From an uncultured Clostridia bacterium (GTDB lineage: Bacteria > Bacillota > Clostridia > Christensenellales > Aristaeellaceae): DNA of 64,000 bases. The first letter of the stretch is position 1, and every line of letters starts with the position of its first letter. Shown piece by piece: positions 54,898-62,839 of this stretch. The notes below the pieces were generated by a model. The model was given only the letters and a program-made list of their open reading frames with translations, was not told where the DNA came from and ran no database searches. Made by a program: the position numbers and the translations under genes. Location of the stretch: contig CAMKJS010000006.1 of assembly GCA_946413245.1 (NCBI GenBank), positions 1-64,000 on the forward strand, given 5' to 3'.

Positions 54898-57252
54898 ATG
54901 ACACTGAAAGAACTGAAAACCGGTCAGACCGCGCGGATTGATTCCGTGGGCGGGGAAGGGGCGCTGCGGCAGCACTTCCTGGATATGGGCGTGATTCCCG
55001 GGGCGGAGGTCACACTGATGAAGCTGGCGCCTATGGGGGATCCCATGGAGCTGCGGATCCACGGATACGAGCTGACGCTGCGGCTGGACGAGGCCGCGCA
55101 GATCGGCGTGACGCCCGTGCAGAAGGCTGAAAAGCCGGAGGGCGGCGGCGCGGAGCGGAACAGAAAAACGGATCACCCGGGCCTGGGCGAGGAGGGTAAA
55201 TTCCATCCCAAGGGCAGCGGAGATCCGCTGCCGGAGGGCACGCCGCTGACATTTGCCCTGGTGGGGAACCAGAACAGCGGCAAAACGACGCTGTTCAACC
55301 AGCTGACCGGCTCGAACCAGCACGTGGGGAATTTTCCCGGCGTGACGGTAGACCGGAAGGACGGCATGATCCGGGGCCAGGCCGGCACGGTGGTCACGGA
55401 TCTGCCCGGTATTTATTCCATGAGCCCCTATTCCGCCGAGGAGCTGGTATCCCGGGATTTCGTGCTGAAGGAGAAGCCGAAGGCGATCATCAACATCGCG
55501 GACGTGACCAGCATCGACCGGAGCCTGTACCTGACCATGCAGCTGCTGGAGATGAACATTCCCACGGTTGTCGCCCTGAACATGATGGACGAGATGCGCA
55601 GCAACGGCGGCTCCGTGGATATCAACACCATGGAAGCGATGCTGGGCGTGCCGGTGGTGCCGATTTCCGCGGCGAAGAACCAGGGTGTGGACGAGCTGGT
55701 GCGCCACGCGGTGCATATCGCCCGGTATCAGGAAAAGCCCCTGCGGCAGGACTTCTGCGACAGTACCTACGAGGGCGGCGCTGTGCACCGGGCGCTGCAT
55801 GCGGTGATCCACCTGATCGAGGACCACGCGGAGCAGGCGGGGATTCCGAAACGCTTCGCCGCCGCCAAGGTCATCGAGGGGGACGCGCTGATCCTGGAAC
55901 AGCTGAAGCTGGATCAGAACGAGCGGGAAATGCTGGAGCATATCGTGCTCCAGATGGAAACGGAGCGGGGCCTCGACCGGAGCGCCGCCATCGCCGACAT
56001 GCGCTACACCTTCATCCGCGGGGTCTGCGATGCCTGTGTCACCCGGCCCCAGGAAAGCCGGGAGCACCTGCGCAGCCAGAAGCTGGATCAGGTGCTGACC
56101 GGGAAATATACGGCGATTCCGGTGTTCGTGGCGCTCATGGTGCTGATTTTCTATCTGACCTTCAGCCTGGTCGGTCCCTTCCTGCAGGATCTGCTGGCTG
56201 CCGGCATCGACTGGCTGGCGGGAGTGACCGAGAGGGCCATGGAAGCCGGGAACGTCAATGCCACGATTCAGAGCCTCGTGAAGAAAGGGATTTTCGAAGG
56301 CGTGGGGAGCGTGCTGAGCTTCATGCCGGTCATCGTGGTGATGTTCTTCTTCCTGTCCATCATGGAGGACAGCGGATACATCGCCCGGGTCGCCTTTGTG
56401 ATGGACAAGCTGCTGCGGAAAATCGGCCTGTCCGGGCGGAGTATCGTGCCGATGCTGATCGGCTTCGGCTGCACGGTGCCGGCGGTCATGTCCACCCGGA
56501 CGCTGCCCAGCGCCCGGGACCGGAAAATGACCATCCTGCTGACGCCCTTCATGTCCTGCACGGCGAAACTGCCGATCTACGGCTTCTTTGTCAGCGCCTT
56601 CTTCCCGGAAAGCCGCTGGTGGATCATTTCCGGGCTCTATCTGCTGGGAATTCTGACGGGAATCCTGGTGGCGGCGGTGTATAAAAAGACCCTGTTCCGG
56701 GGCGACGCGGTGCCCTTTGTGATGGAGCTGCCCAATTACCGCCTGCCCCGGCTGCGCAACGTGGCGCAGCTGCTGTGGGAGAAGGCGCGGGATTTCCTGC
56801 AGCGGGCCTTCTCGGTGATCCTGATCGCGACGATCGCCGTGTGGTTCCTGCAGCGGTTCGACTTCCGGCTGAACCTGGCGGCGTCCGCGGAGGACAGCAT
56901 GCTGGCGGCGGTGGCGGGCCTGCTGGCGCCGGTGATGAAGCCGCTGGGCATGGGCGACTGGCGTATCGTGGTATCCCTGATTTCCGGCTTTATGGCGAAG
57001 GAGAGCGTGGTGGCCACCATGCAGGTTATGTTCACCACGGAGGCCGGGCTGGCCGCGGCGGTGAGCGGGCTGACCGCGGCAGCCGTGCTGGTGTTCAGCC
57101 TGCTGTATACGCCCTGCGTGGCGGCGGTGGCGTCCATCCGGCGGGAAATGGGCAGAAAGTGGGCGCTGTTCGTGGTGGTGCTGCAGTGTGGCATCGCGTG
57201 GATCGCGGCGCTGCTGGTCCGGCTGATCGGCATGCTGCTGGGGCTGGGATAA
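54898..57252 (+). CDS. feoB: FeoA-FeoB fusion ferrous iron transporter
   Basis: FeoA-like MTLKELKTGQTARIDSVGGEGALRQHFLDMGVIPGAEVTLMKLAPMGDPMELRIHGYELTLR, then FeoB G-domain ALVGNQNSGKTTLFNQLTGSNQHVGNFPGVTVDRK and TM core. Confidence 0.95.
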   Translation: MTLKELKTGQTARIDSVGGEGALRQHFLDMGVIPGAEVTLMKLAPMGDPMELRIHGYELTLRLDEAAQIGVTPVQKAEKPEGGGAERNRKTDHPGLGEEGKFHPKGSGDPLPEGTPLTFALVGNQNSGKTTLFNQLTGSNQHVGNFPGVTVDRKDGMIRGQAGTVVTDLPGIYSMSPYSAEELVSRDFVLKEKPKAIINIADVTSIDRSLYLTMQLLEMNIPTVVALNMMDEMRSNGGSVDINTMEAMLGVPVVPISAAKNQGVDELVRHAVHIARYQEKPLRQDFCDSTYEGGAVHRALHAVIHLIEDHAEQAGIPKRFAAAKVIEGDALILEQLKLDQNEREMLEHIVLQMETERGLDRSAAIADMRYTFIRGVCDACVTRPQESREHLRSQKLDQVLTGKYTAIPVFVALMVLIFYLTFSLVGPFLQDLLAAGIDWLAGVTERAMEAGNVNATIQSLVKKGIFEGVGSVLSFMPVIVVMFFFLSIMEDSGYIARVAFVMDKLLRKIGLSGRSIVPMLIGFGCTVPAVMSTRTLPSARDRKMTILLTPFMSCTAKLPIYGFFVSAFFPESRWWIISGLYLLGILTGILVAAVYKKTLFRGDAVPFVMELPNYRLPRLRNVAQLLWEKARDFLQRAFSVILIATIAVWFLQRFDFRLNLAASAEDSMLAAVAGLLAPVMKPLGMGDWRIVVSLISGFMAKESVVATMQVMFTTEAGLAAAVSGLTAAAVLVFSLLYTPCVAAVASIRREMGRKWALFVVVLQCGIAWIAALLVRLIGMLLGLG

Positions 57253-57277
57253 GAGTGGAGAGCGAGCGAGGGAAGCA

Positions 57278-57383
57278 TCAGCACAGTGTGCTGTCCGGCG
57301 TAAGCCGGAAGCGACCCGAACTCGTTAGCGCGAAACGAGTACAGACGCCGTTCTAAGGCGGCTGTACGACGATTGAGCGAACG
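57278..57383 (+). repeat. Composite structured intergenic element (E5), homologous in architecture to 39197-39301
   Basis: TCAGCACAGTGTGCTGT; TCCGGC-GTAA-GCCGGA; CGTTAGCGCGAAACGAGTACAGACGCC-GTTCTAA-GGCGGCTGTACGACGATTGAGCGAACG. Confidence 0.75.
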
Positions 57384-57418
57384 TGGTTGAGAGCGGAGGG
57401 TGGACTGGAGATGACCAT

Positions 57419-57601
57419 ATGAACATCTGGGATATTCTGATTCTGCTGGCGGTAGGCGCCGCGCTGGTCTGGGCGGCGCGCACCGCCGGAAAGAAAAAAG
57501 GCGGCTGCGGCTGCTGTCCGGCGAAGGGAACCGGGGAATGTCATTGCGCGGATAAAACAGACGAAAAGTGTTTACTTTCAAAGGGCGGGATGGTACAATA
57601 A
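57419..57601 (+). CDS. FeoB-associated Cys-rich membrane protein
   Basis: MNIWDILILLAVGAALVWAARTAGKKKGGCGCCPAKGTGECHC. Confidence 0.85.
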   Translation: MNIWDILILLAVGAALVWAARTAGKKKGGCGCCPAKGTGECHCADKTDEKCLLSKGGMVQ

Positions 57602-57643
57602 AAAGCAGGGAATTCGAAAAAACAGAAAGGAGTCGGCGCATCA

Positions 57644-58993
57644 GTGAAAAACACATTTCGCGGCGGCGTTCATCCGGCGGGTCACAAGGAACTGACCCGG
57701 GAATTGCCGCTGCAGCTGTTTAATCCAAAGGGGGAAATGGTTTTCCCGCTGCAACAGCACATCGGCAAACCGGCGAAACCCGTGGTGAAGAAAAACGATC
57801 CGGTGCTGGTGGGGCAGAAAATCGCCGAGGCGGACGGGTTTGTTTCCGCCCACATTTTCAGTTCCTGCTCCGGTACGGTGAAGGCGATTGAGAAGCGCCG
57901 GGTCCTGGGCGGGCAGCTGGCGGACTGTATCGTGATCGACAACGATGGGCAGTTTACCCCCGCGGAAGGCTTCGGCACCCGGGAGGAAGAGAACACCCTG
58001 TCTGATAACGACATCATTCAGCGGGTGCAGGACGCGGGCATCGTGGGCCTGGGCGGCGCCGGCTTCCCGACGCATGTGAAGCTGCGGCCGAAGAAGCCGG
58101 ACAGCATCAAGTACATCATTGCCAACGGCGCGGAGTGCGAGCCGTATCTGACCTGCAACGATCAGCTGATGCGGACCAACGCCCACGACATCATCGAGGG
58201 TCTGGAGCTGATGCTCCGCCTGTTCCCGAACGCGGACGGGGTCATCGCCATCGAGGACAACAAGCCGGAAGCCATCGAGGCGATGCAGCTGGCTGCCACC
58301 GGGCATACGCGGATCGTCGTGTTCCCGATGCAGACCAAGTATCCGCAGGGCGGCGAGCGCAGCCTGATCTCCGCGATCGCGGGGGTGGACTTCTCGATTT
58401 CTCAGCTGCCGGCGGACGTGGGCTGTCTGGTGGACAACGTGGGCACGATTTACGCGATTCAGCGGGCGGTGCTTTATAAGGAACCTCTGTTCGCCCAGTG
58501 CTTCACGCTGACCGGCGAAGCCGTGGCGAACCCCGGAAACTATATCGTGCGGGACGGCACCAGCTTTGCGGAACTGCTGGAAGCCGCGGGCGGCCTGAAG
58601 GAAGGCGTCACGCTGCGCAAGGCGCTGGTGGGCGGCCCCATGATGGGCGTCGCCGTCGGATCGCTGGACGTGCCGATCCAGAAACAGAACAACGGGCTGA
58701 CGCTGCTGGCGGAGGATCCGGTGGAAGCGGCGGAGCGGGTGATGACCGCCTGCCTGCACTGCGGCCGCTGCACCACGGTATGCCCGGTGGGACTCATGCC
58801 GCAGCTGATGGCCGACGCGGCGGAGATGGGCAACTACGAACGGTATGAGCAAAAGCTGAGCGGCCTGGAATGCGTCCAGTGCGGCAGCTGCACCTACATC
58901 TGCCCGGCCAAGCGGCCGCTGATGCAGACCTTTAAGCGGGCCAAGGCGGAAATCCAGGCCCAGAAGAAACGGGAAGGGGGCGGTCAGAAGTGA
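57644..58993 (+). CDS. rnfC: Rnf complex subunit C (RnfC/RsxC)
   Basis: FRGGVHPAGHKELT; GLGGAGFPTHVKL; two CxxCxxCxxxCP motifs. Confidence 0.95.
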   Translation: MKNTFRGGVHPAGHKELTRELPLQLFNPKGEMVFPLQQHIGKPAKPVVKKNDPVLVGQKIAEADGFVSAHIFSSCSGTVKAIEKRRVLGGQLADCIVIDNDGQFTPAEGFGTREEENTLSDNDIIQRVQDAGIVGLGGAGFPTHVKLRPKKPDSIKYIIANGAECEPYLTCNDQLMRTNAHDIIEGLELMLRLFPNADGVIAIEDNKPEAIEAMQLAATGHTRIVVFPMQTKYPQGGERSLISAIAGVDFSISQLPADVGCLVDNVGTIYAIQRAVLYKEPLFAQCFTLTGEAVANPGNYIVRDGTSFAELLEAAGGLKEGVTLRKALVGGPMMGVAVGSLDVPIQKQNNGLTLLAEDPVEAAERVMTACLHCGRCTTVCPVGLMPQLMADAAEMGNYERYEQKLSGLECVQCGSCTYICPAKRPLMQTFKRAKAEIQAQKKREGGGQK

Positions 58994-60558
58994 ACACGGC
59001 CCTGAATCTTTCCACCGCGCCTCACGCGAGAGACCGGTGGACCACATCCTTCATCATGAAGGTGGTGCTGCTTTCCCTGCTGCCCACCACCGTGATCGGT
59101 GTCATCGTCAACGGCTGGCACGCCCTGTGGATCGTGCTGCTGAGCATGGTTACCGCCGTGGCGTCCGAATGGGTCTTCAACAGGATCTGCCATAAGCCGG
59201 ACACCATTCAGGACTGCAGCGCGGCCGTGACGGGCCTGCTGCTGGCCCTGAGCCTATCTCCCAGCGTGCCGCTGTATATTCCGGTGCTGGGCTCCCTGTT
59301 CGCGGTAGTGATCGCCAAGGGCTGCTTCGGCGGGCTGGGAAAGAACTTCATCAACCCCGCGCTGGCCGGCCGGTGCTTCCTGTTGCTGTCCTTCGGCAAG
59401 GTCATGAGCACCTTCGCGGTGGACGGCGTATCCTCCGCGACGCCGATGGCGGAGATGGCGGCTGGCAACGCCGTGGATATCACGAAAATGTTCCTGGGAA
59501 CCGGGGGCGGCGTCATCGGCAGCTCCATCCTGGCGATGATGGTCGGCGGCCTGGCCCTGTGGGCCTTTGACTTCATCCACGGCCAGATCTGCTTCTCCGT
59601 GCTGGGCGGGTTCACCGTGTTCCTGGCCATCTTCGGCGGCCACGGGCTGGATCCGCATTACCTGCTGGCGCACCTGTGCGGCGGCGGCGTGGTGATGGGC
59701 GCCTTCTTCATGGCCACGGACTACGTCACCAGCCCGGTGACCCGGCTGGGGCAGACGGTTTACGGCCTGACCATCGGGATCCTCGGCGCGCTGTTCCGGC
59801 TGCACGGCAGCACGGCGGATTCCTTCAGCTATTCCATCATCGTGGGCAACCTGCTGACGCCCATGATCGACACCTACATCGTGCAGAAGCCCTACTCGCT
59901 GCGGCGCTTCGGCCGGAAGACGCTGGTGAAGCGCTCCCTGCAGGATCGGATCCCGCGGCCGGTGATCGCGCTGGCGATCATCACGGCAGTGGCGGGCGTG
60001 GCGCTGAGCGGCGTGTATTCCATGACGGAAGATACCATCAACGAACAGAAGGCGGAAGCGGCCCGGGCCTCCTTCCGGGTAGTCTGTCCGGAGGCTGAAA
60101 CCTTTAAGGCCGTCGGCGCCTACGACGCGGCGATTGAGGGGCAGGCCGGCGGCTCCTGGGGCACGAATTTCGGCCGCAGCAAGATCAACGAGGCTTATAT
60201 GGGCGTCGACGCGGCCGGCAACACGGTGGGCTACGTGATCAGCGCGACATCCTCCGACGGCTTTGACGGGACGGTTACCCTGGCGCTGGGCCTGAACGCG
60301 GAGGGCGTGATGAACGGCATCTCCTTCACGGAGCTGCACGAGACCGCCGGTATGGGCATGCGGGCGGACGAGGATGCCTTCAAGGGCCAGTTCGCCGGCA
60401 AAGCCAGCTTCCCGCTCAAGCTGACCAAGAACGGGGAAGCCTCCGCGGAGAACGAGATCGACGCGATCTCCGGCGCTTCCGTCACCTCCAACGCCGTGAT
60501 CAACGCCGTGAACGCGGGGCTGGACTTCTATGAATCCGTGATGAAGGGAGGGAACTGA
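58990..60558 (+). CDS. Fused Rnf subunits D and G
   Basis: RnfD part: GKNFINPALAGRCFLLLSF, ATDYVTSPVT; RnfG part: PVIALAIITAVAGVALSGVYSMTEDTI ... ISGASVTSNAVINAVN FMN motif; no stop between. Confidence 0.92.
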   Translation: MNTALNLSTAPHARDRWTTSFIMKVVLLSLLPTTVIGVIVNGWHALWIVLLSMVTAVASEWVFNRICHKPDTIQDCSAAVTGLLLALSLSPSVPLYIPVLGSLFAVVIAKGCFGGLGKNFINPALAGRCFLLLSFGKVMSTFAVDGVSSATPMAEMAAGNAVDITKMFLGTGGGVIGSSILAMMVGGLALWAFDFIHGQICFSVLGGFTVFLAIFGGHGLDPHYLLAHLCGGGVVMGAFFMATDYVTSPVTRLGQTVYGLTIGILGALFRLHGSTADSFSYSIIVGNLLTPMIDTYIVQKPYSLRRFGRKTLVKRSLQDRIPRPVIALAIITAVAGVALSGVYSMTEDTINEQKAEAARASFRVVCPEAETFKAVGAYDAAIEGQAGGSWGTNFGRSKINEAYMGVDAAGNTVGYVISATSSDGFDGTVTLALGLNAEGVMNGISFTELHETAGMGMRADEDAFKGQFAGKASFPLKLTKNGEASAENEIDAISGASVTSNAVINAVNAGLDFYESVMKGGN

Positions 60559-60560
60559 TC

Positions 60561-61253
60561 ATGAAACAGTATAGCGAGCGCCTCTTCAACGGTCTGATTA
60601 AGGAAAACCCGGTGCTGGTGCTGATGCTGGGCATGTGTCCGGCGCTGGCGGTTTCCACCCAGGCCAGCAACGGAATCGGCATGGGCCTGTCCACCCTGGC
60701 GGTGCTGGTGCTCTCCAACCTGGTCATCTCCCTGCTGCGCAAGGTGATTCCGGATCAGGTGCGCCTGCCGGCGTATATCGTGATCGTCGCCTCTCTGGTG
60801 ACGGTGACGGAACTGCTGATCGAAGCGTACCTGCCGGGCCTTTACAGCGCGCTGGGCATCTATATCCCCCTGATCGTGGTGAACTGCATCATTCTGGGCC
60901 GGGCGGAAGCCTACGCCAACAAACATACGCCGCTGCTTTCCGTGATGGACGGCATCGGCATGGGCCTGGGCTTCACAGTGGCGCTGACCATCGCCGGAGC
61001 GATCCGGGAAATCCTGGGCAGCGGCTCCGTGTTCGGTCTGCGGGTGCTGCCGGAGAGCGTGGAGCCCATCGGGCTGTTCATTCAGCCTCCGGGAGCCTTC
61101 CTGGTGTTCGCCCTGATCATCGCGGTGATGAACGCGATCGGAATCAAAACCCGCCAGCGGAAGCTGGTGGAAAGCGGCTGCGACGGGAACTGCGCCGCGT
61201 GCTCTTCCTCCTGTATGACTTCGGCTGAGAAGGAAGGAGGCGAGGAGAAGTGA
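60561..61253 (+). CDS. rnfE: Rnf complex subunit E
   Basis: NGLIKENPVLVLMLGMCPALAVSTQASNGIGMG; polytopic. Confidence 0.94.
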   Translation: MKQYSERLFNGLIKENPVLVLMLGMCPALAVSTQASNGIGMGLSTLAVLVLSNLVISLLRKVIPDQVRLPAYIVIVASLVTVTELLIEAYLPGLYSALGIYIPLIVVNCIILGRAEAYANKHTPLLSVMDGIGMGLGFTVALTIAGAIREILGSGSVFGLRVLPESVEPIGLFIQPPGAFLVFALIIAVMNAIGIKTRQRKLVESGCDGNCAACSSSCMTSAEKEGGEEK

Positions 61254-61831
61254 ACGGCAATCTGATTATGATTATCGTAGCCGGGGCGCTGATCAACAAC
61301 GTGGTGCTGAATCAGTTCCTGGGCATCTGTTCCTTCCTGGGTGTTTCCAAGCAGATGAAGGCCTCCGTCAGCCTGGGCGGCGCGGTCATCTTCGTCATTA
61401 CCATCGCCTCGGCGGTGGCGAGCCTGCTGTACGACTACGTGCTGACGCCCCTGGGCCTGGACTTCATGAAGACCATCATCTTCATTCTGGTCATCGCCGC
61501 GCTGGTGCAGATCGTGGAAATGTTCCTGAAGAAAACTTCCCCCGCGGTCTATAAAGCGCTGGGTATCTATCTGCCGCTGATCACCACCAACTGCGCGGTG
61601 CTGGGTGTGGCCCTGACCAACGTGCAGAACGGGTACAACTTTATCGAATGCGTGCTGTCCGGCTTCGGCACCGCGGTGGGCTATACCATCGCCATCGTGC
61701 TGCTGGCGGGCATCCGCAGCCGGATCAACGAGAAGGACATTCCCGCGCCGCTGCGGGGCGCCCCCATCGTGATGATCGCCGCCGCACTGATGTCGATTGC
61801 CTTTATGGGCTTCGGCGGACTGTCATTCTGA
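61250..61831 (+). CDS. rnfA: Rnf complex subunit A
   Basis: INNVVLNQFLGICSFLGVSKQ; polytopic; ATG/GTG overlap with rnfE. Confidence 0.94.
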   Translation: MNGNLIMIIVAGALINNVVLNQFLGICSFLGVSKQMKASVSLGGAVIFVITIASAVASLLYDYVLTPLGLDFMKTIIFILVIAALVQIVEMFLKKTSPAVYKALGIYLPLITTNCAVLGVALTNVQNGYNFIECVLSGFGTAVGYTIAIVLLAGIRSRINEKDIPAPLRGAPIVMIAAALMSIAFMGFGGLSF

Positions 61832-61856
61832 GGCTTCGCCGGAACGGAGGAATCAA

Positions 61857-62642
61857 ATGAATATTATTCTGGTTACCACGCTGGTGATTGCCGCGGTCGG
61901 AATTGTGGTCGGCGCGGGGCTGGTGTACACCGGCAAGAAATTTTATGTGGAAGTGGACGAGCGGGAAACCGCTGTGCGGGAAAAGCTGCCGGGCAACAAC
62001 TGCGGCGCCTGCGGCTACGCCGGCTGTGACGCGCTGGCGGCCGCCATCGTCGCGGGGGACGCTCCCGTGAACGCCTGCCCGGTGGGCGGCGCGGCCTCCG
62101 CGACGCCGATCGGCCGGATTATGGGCGTGACGGCGGAAGCTATGGAGCGCAAGGTCGCGTTCGTGGCCTGCAAGGGCGACTGCAATGTGACGAAGAATCA
62201 GGGCAGCTACGTAGGCGTGAAGGACTGCCGCAGCGCGGTGCTGGGCGGGGTTGCCGTGACGGACTGCGATTACGGCTGTCTGGGCTTCGGCTCCTGCGCG
62301 GAGGTCTGTCCGGAAAAGGCCATCGTCATCCATGACGGCGTGGCCGTGGTGAACCGGAACCGCTGCGTGGGCTGCGGCCTCTGCGCCAAGGCCTGCCCCC
62401 GCGGGCTGATTTCCCTGGTGCCGGAAAGCAAGACGGTGCTGGTGCAGTGTTCCAACAGGGACAGAGGCCCCATCGTCAAGAAGGTTTGCAGCGCCGGATG
62501 CATCGGCTGCAGCCTGTGCGTGAAACAGTGCGAATCCGGAGCCATGGAATTCGCCAACAACCTGGCCCGGGTGAACCCCGACGCCTGCACGCTGTGCGGC
62601 AAGTGCGCAGCGAAGTGCCCGGCGAAGGTGATCCGGACGTAA
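61857..62642 (+). CDS. rnfB: Rnf complex subunit B, multi-cluster ferredoxin subunit
   Basis: LPGNNCGACGYAGCDALAAAI; GCLGFGSCAEVCPEKAI; further CxxCxxCxxxC motifs. Confidence 0.95.
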   Translation: MNIILVTTLVIAAVGIVVGAGLVYTGKKFYVEVDERETAVREKLPGNNCGACGYAGCDALAAAIVAGDAPVNACPVGGAASATPIGRIMGVTAEAMERKVAFVACKGDCNVTKNQGSYVGVKDCRSAVLGGVAVTDCDYGCLGFGSCAEVCPEKAIVIHDGVAVVNRNRCVGCGLCAKACPRGLISLVPESKTVLVQCSNRDRGPIVKKVCSAGCIGCSLCVKQCESGAMEFANNLARVNPDACTLCGKCAAKCPAKVIRT

Positions 62643-62650
62643 AGCAACAA

Positions 62651-62690
62651 AAAAACGGCGGAGTCGGTTTTTCGGCACTGCCGCTTTTTT
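62651..62690 (+). terminator. Intrinsic terminator after rnfB
   Basis: CGGCGG...CACTGCCG hairpin followed by CTTTTTT. Confidence 0.65.
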
Positions 62691-62744
62691 ATCCCCTCAG
62701 CCGGCAAAGCCGGCAGCTCCCCTTGCAACAAGGGGAGCCTTTTG
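62689..62744 (+). repeat. Double-hairpin intergenic repeat, left copy
   Basis: TATCCCCTCA-GCCGGC-AAA-GCCGGC-A-GCTCCCCTT-GCAAC-AAGGGGAGC-CTTTT. Confidence 0.75.
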
Positions 62745-62761
62745 CAGTATCAGATCCGGAA

Positions 62762-62820
62762 TAAAAAAGCCTCCCCTTGTGGCAAGGGGAGGTGGCCCGC
62801 AGGGCCGGAAGGGATAAACC
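62762..62820 (-). repeat. Double-hairpin intergenic repeat, right copy in inverted orientation
   Basis: Reverse complement reads TATCCCTTCC-GGCCC-TGC-GGGCC-A-CCTCCCCTT-GCCAC-AAGGGGAGG-CTTTTTTAT. Confidence 0.75.
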
Positions 62821-62839
62821 TCACGGCAGACAGGACCGG

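Noticed and set aside
57383-57418. Extended start of the FeoB-associated Cys-rich protein
   Set aside because: Would begin directly after the structured element; the conserved start MNIWDILI is at 57419.
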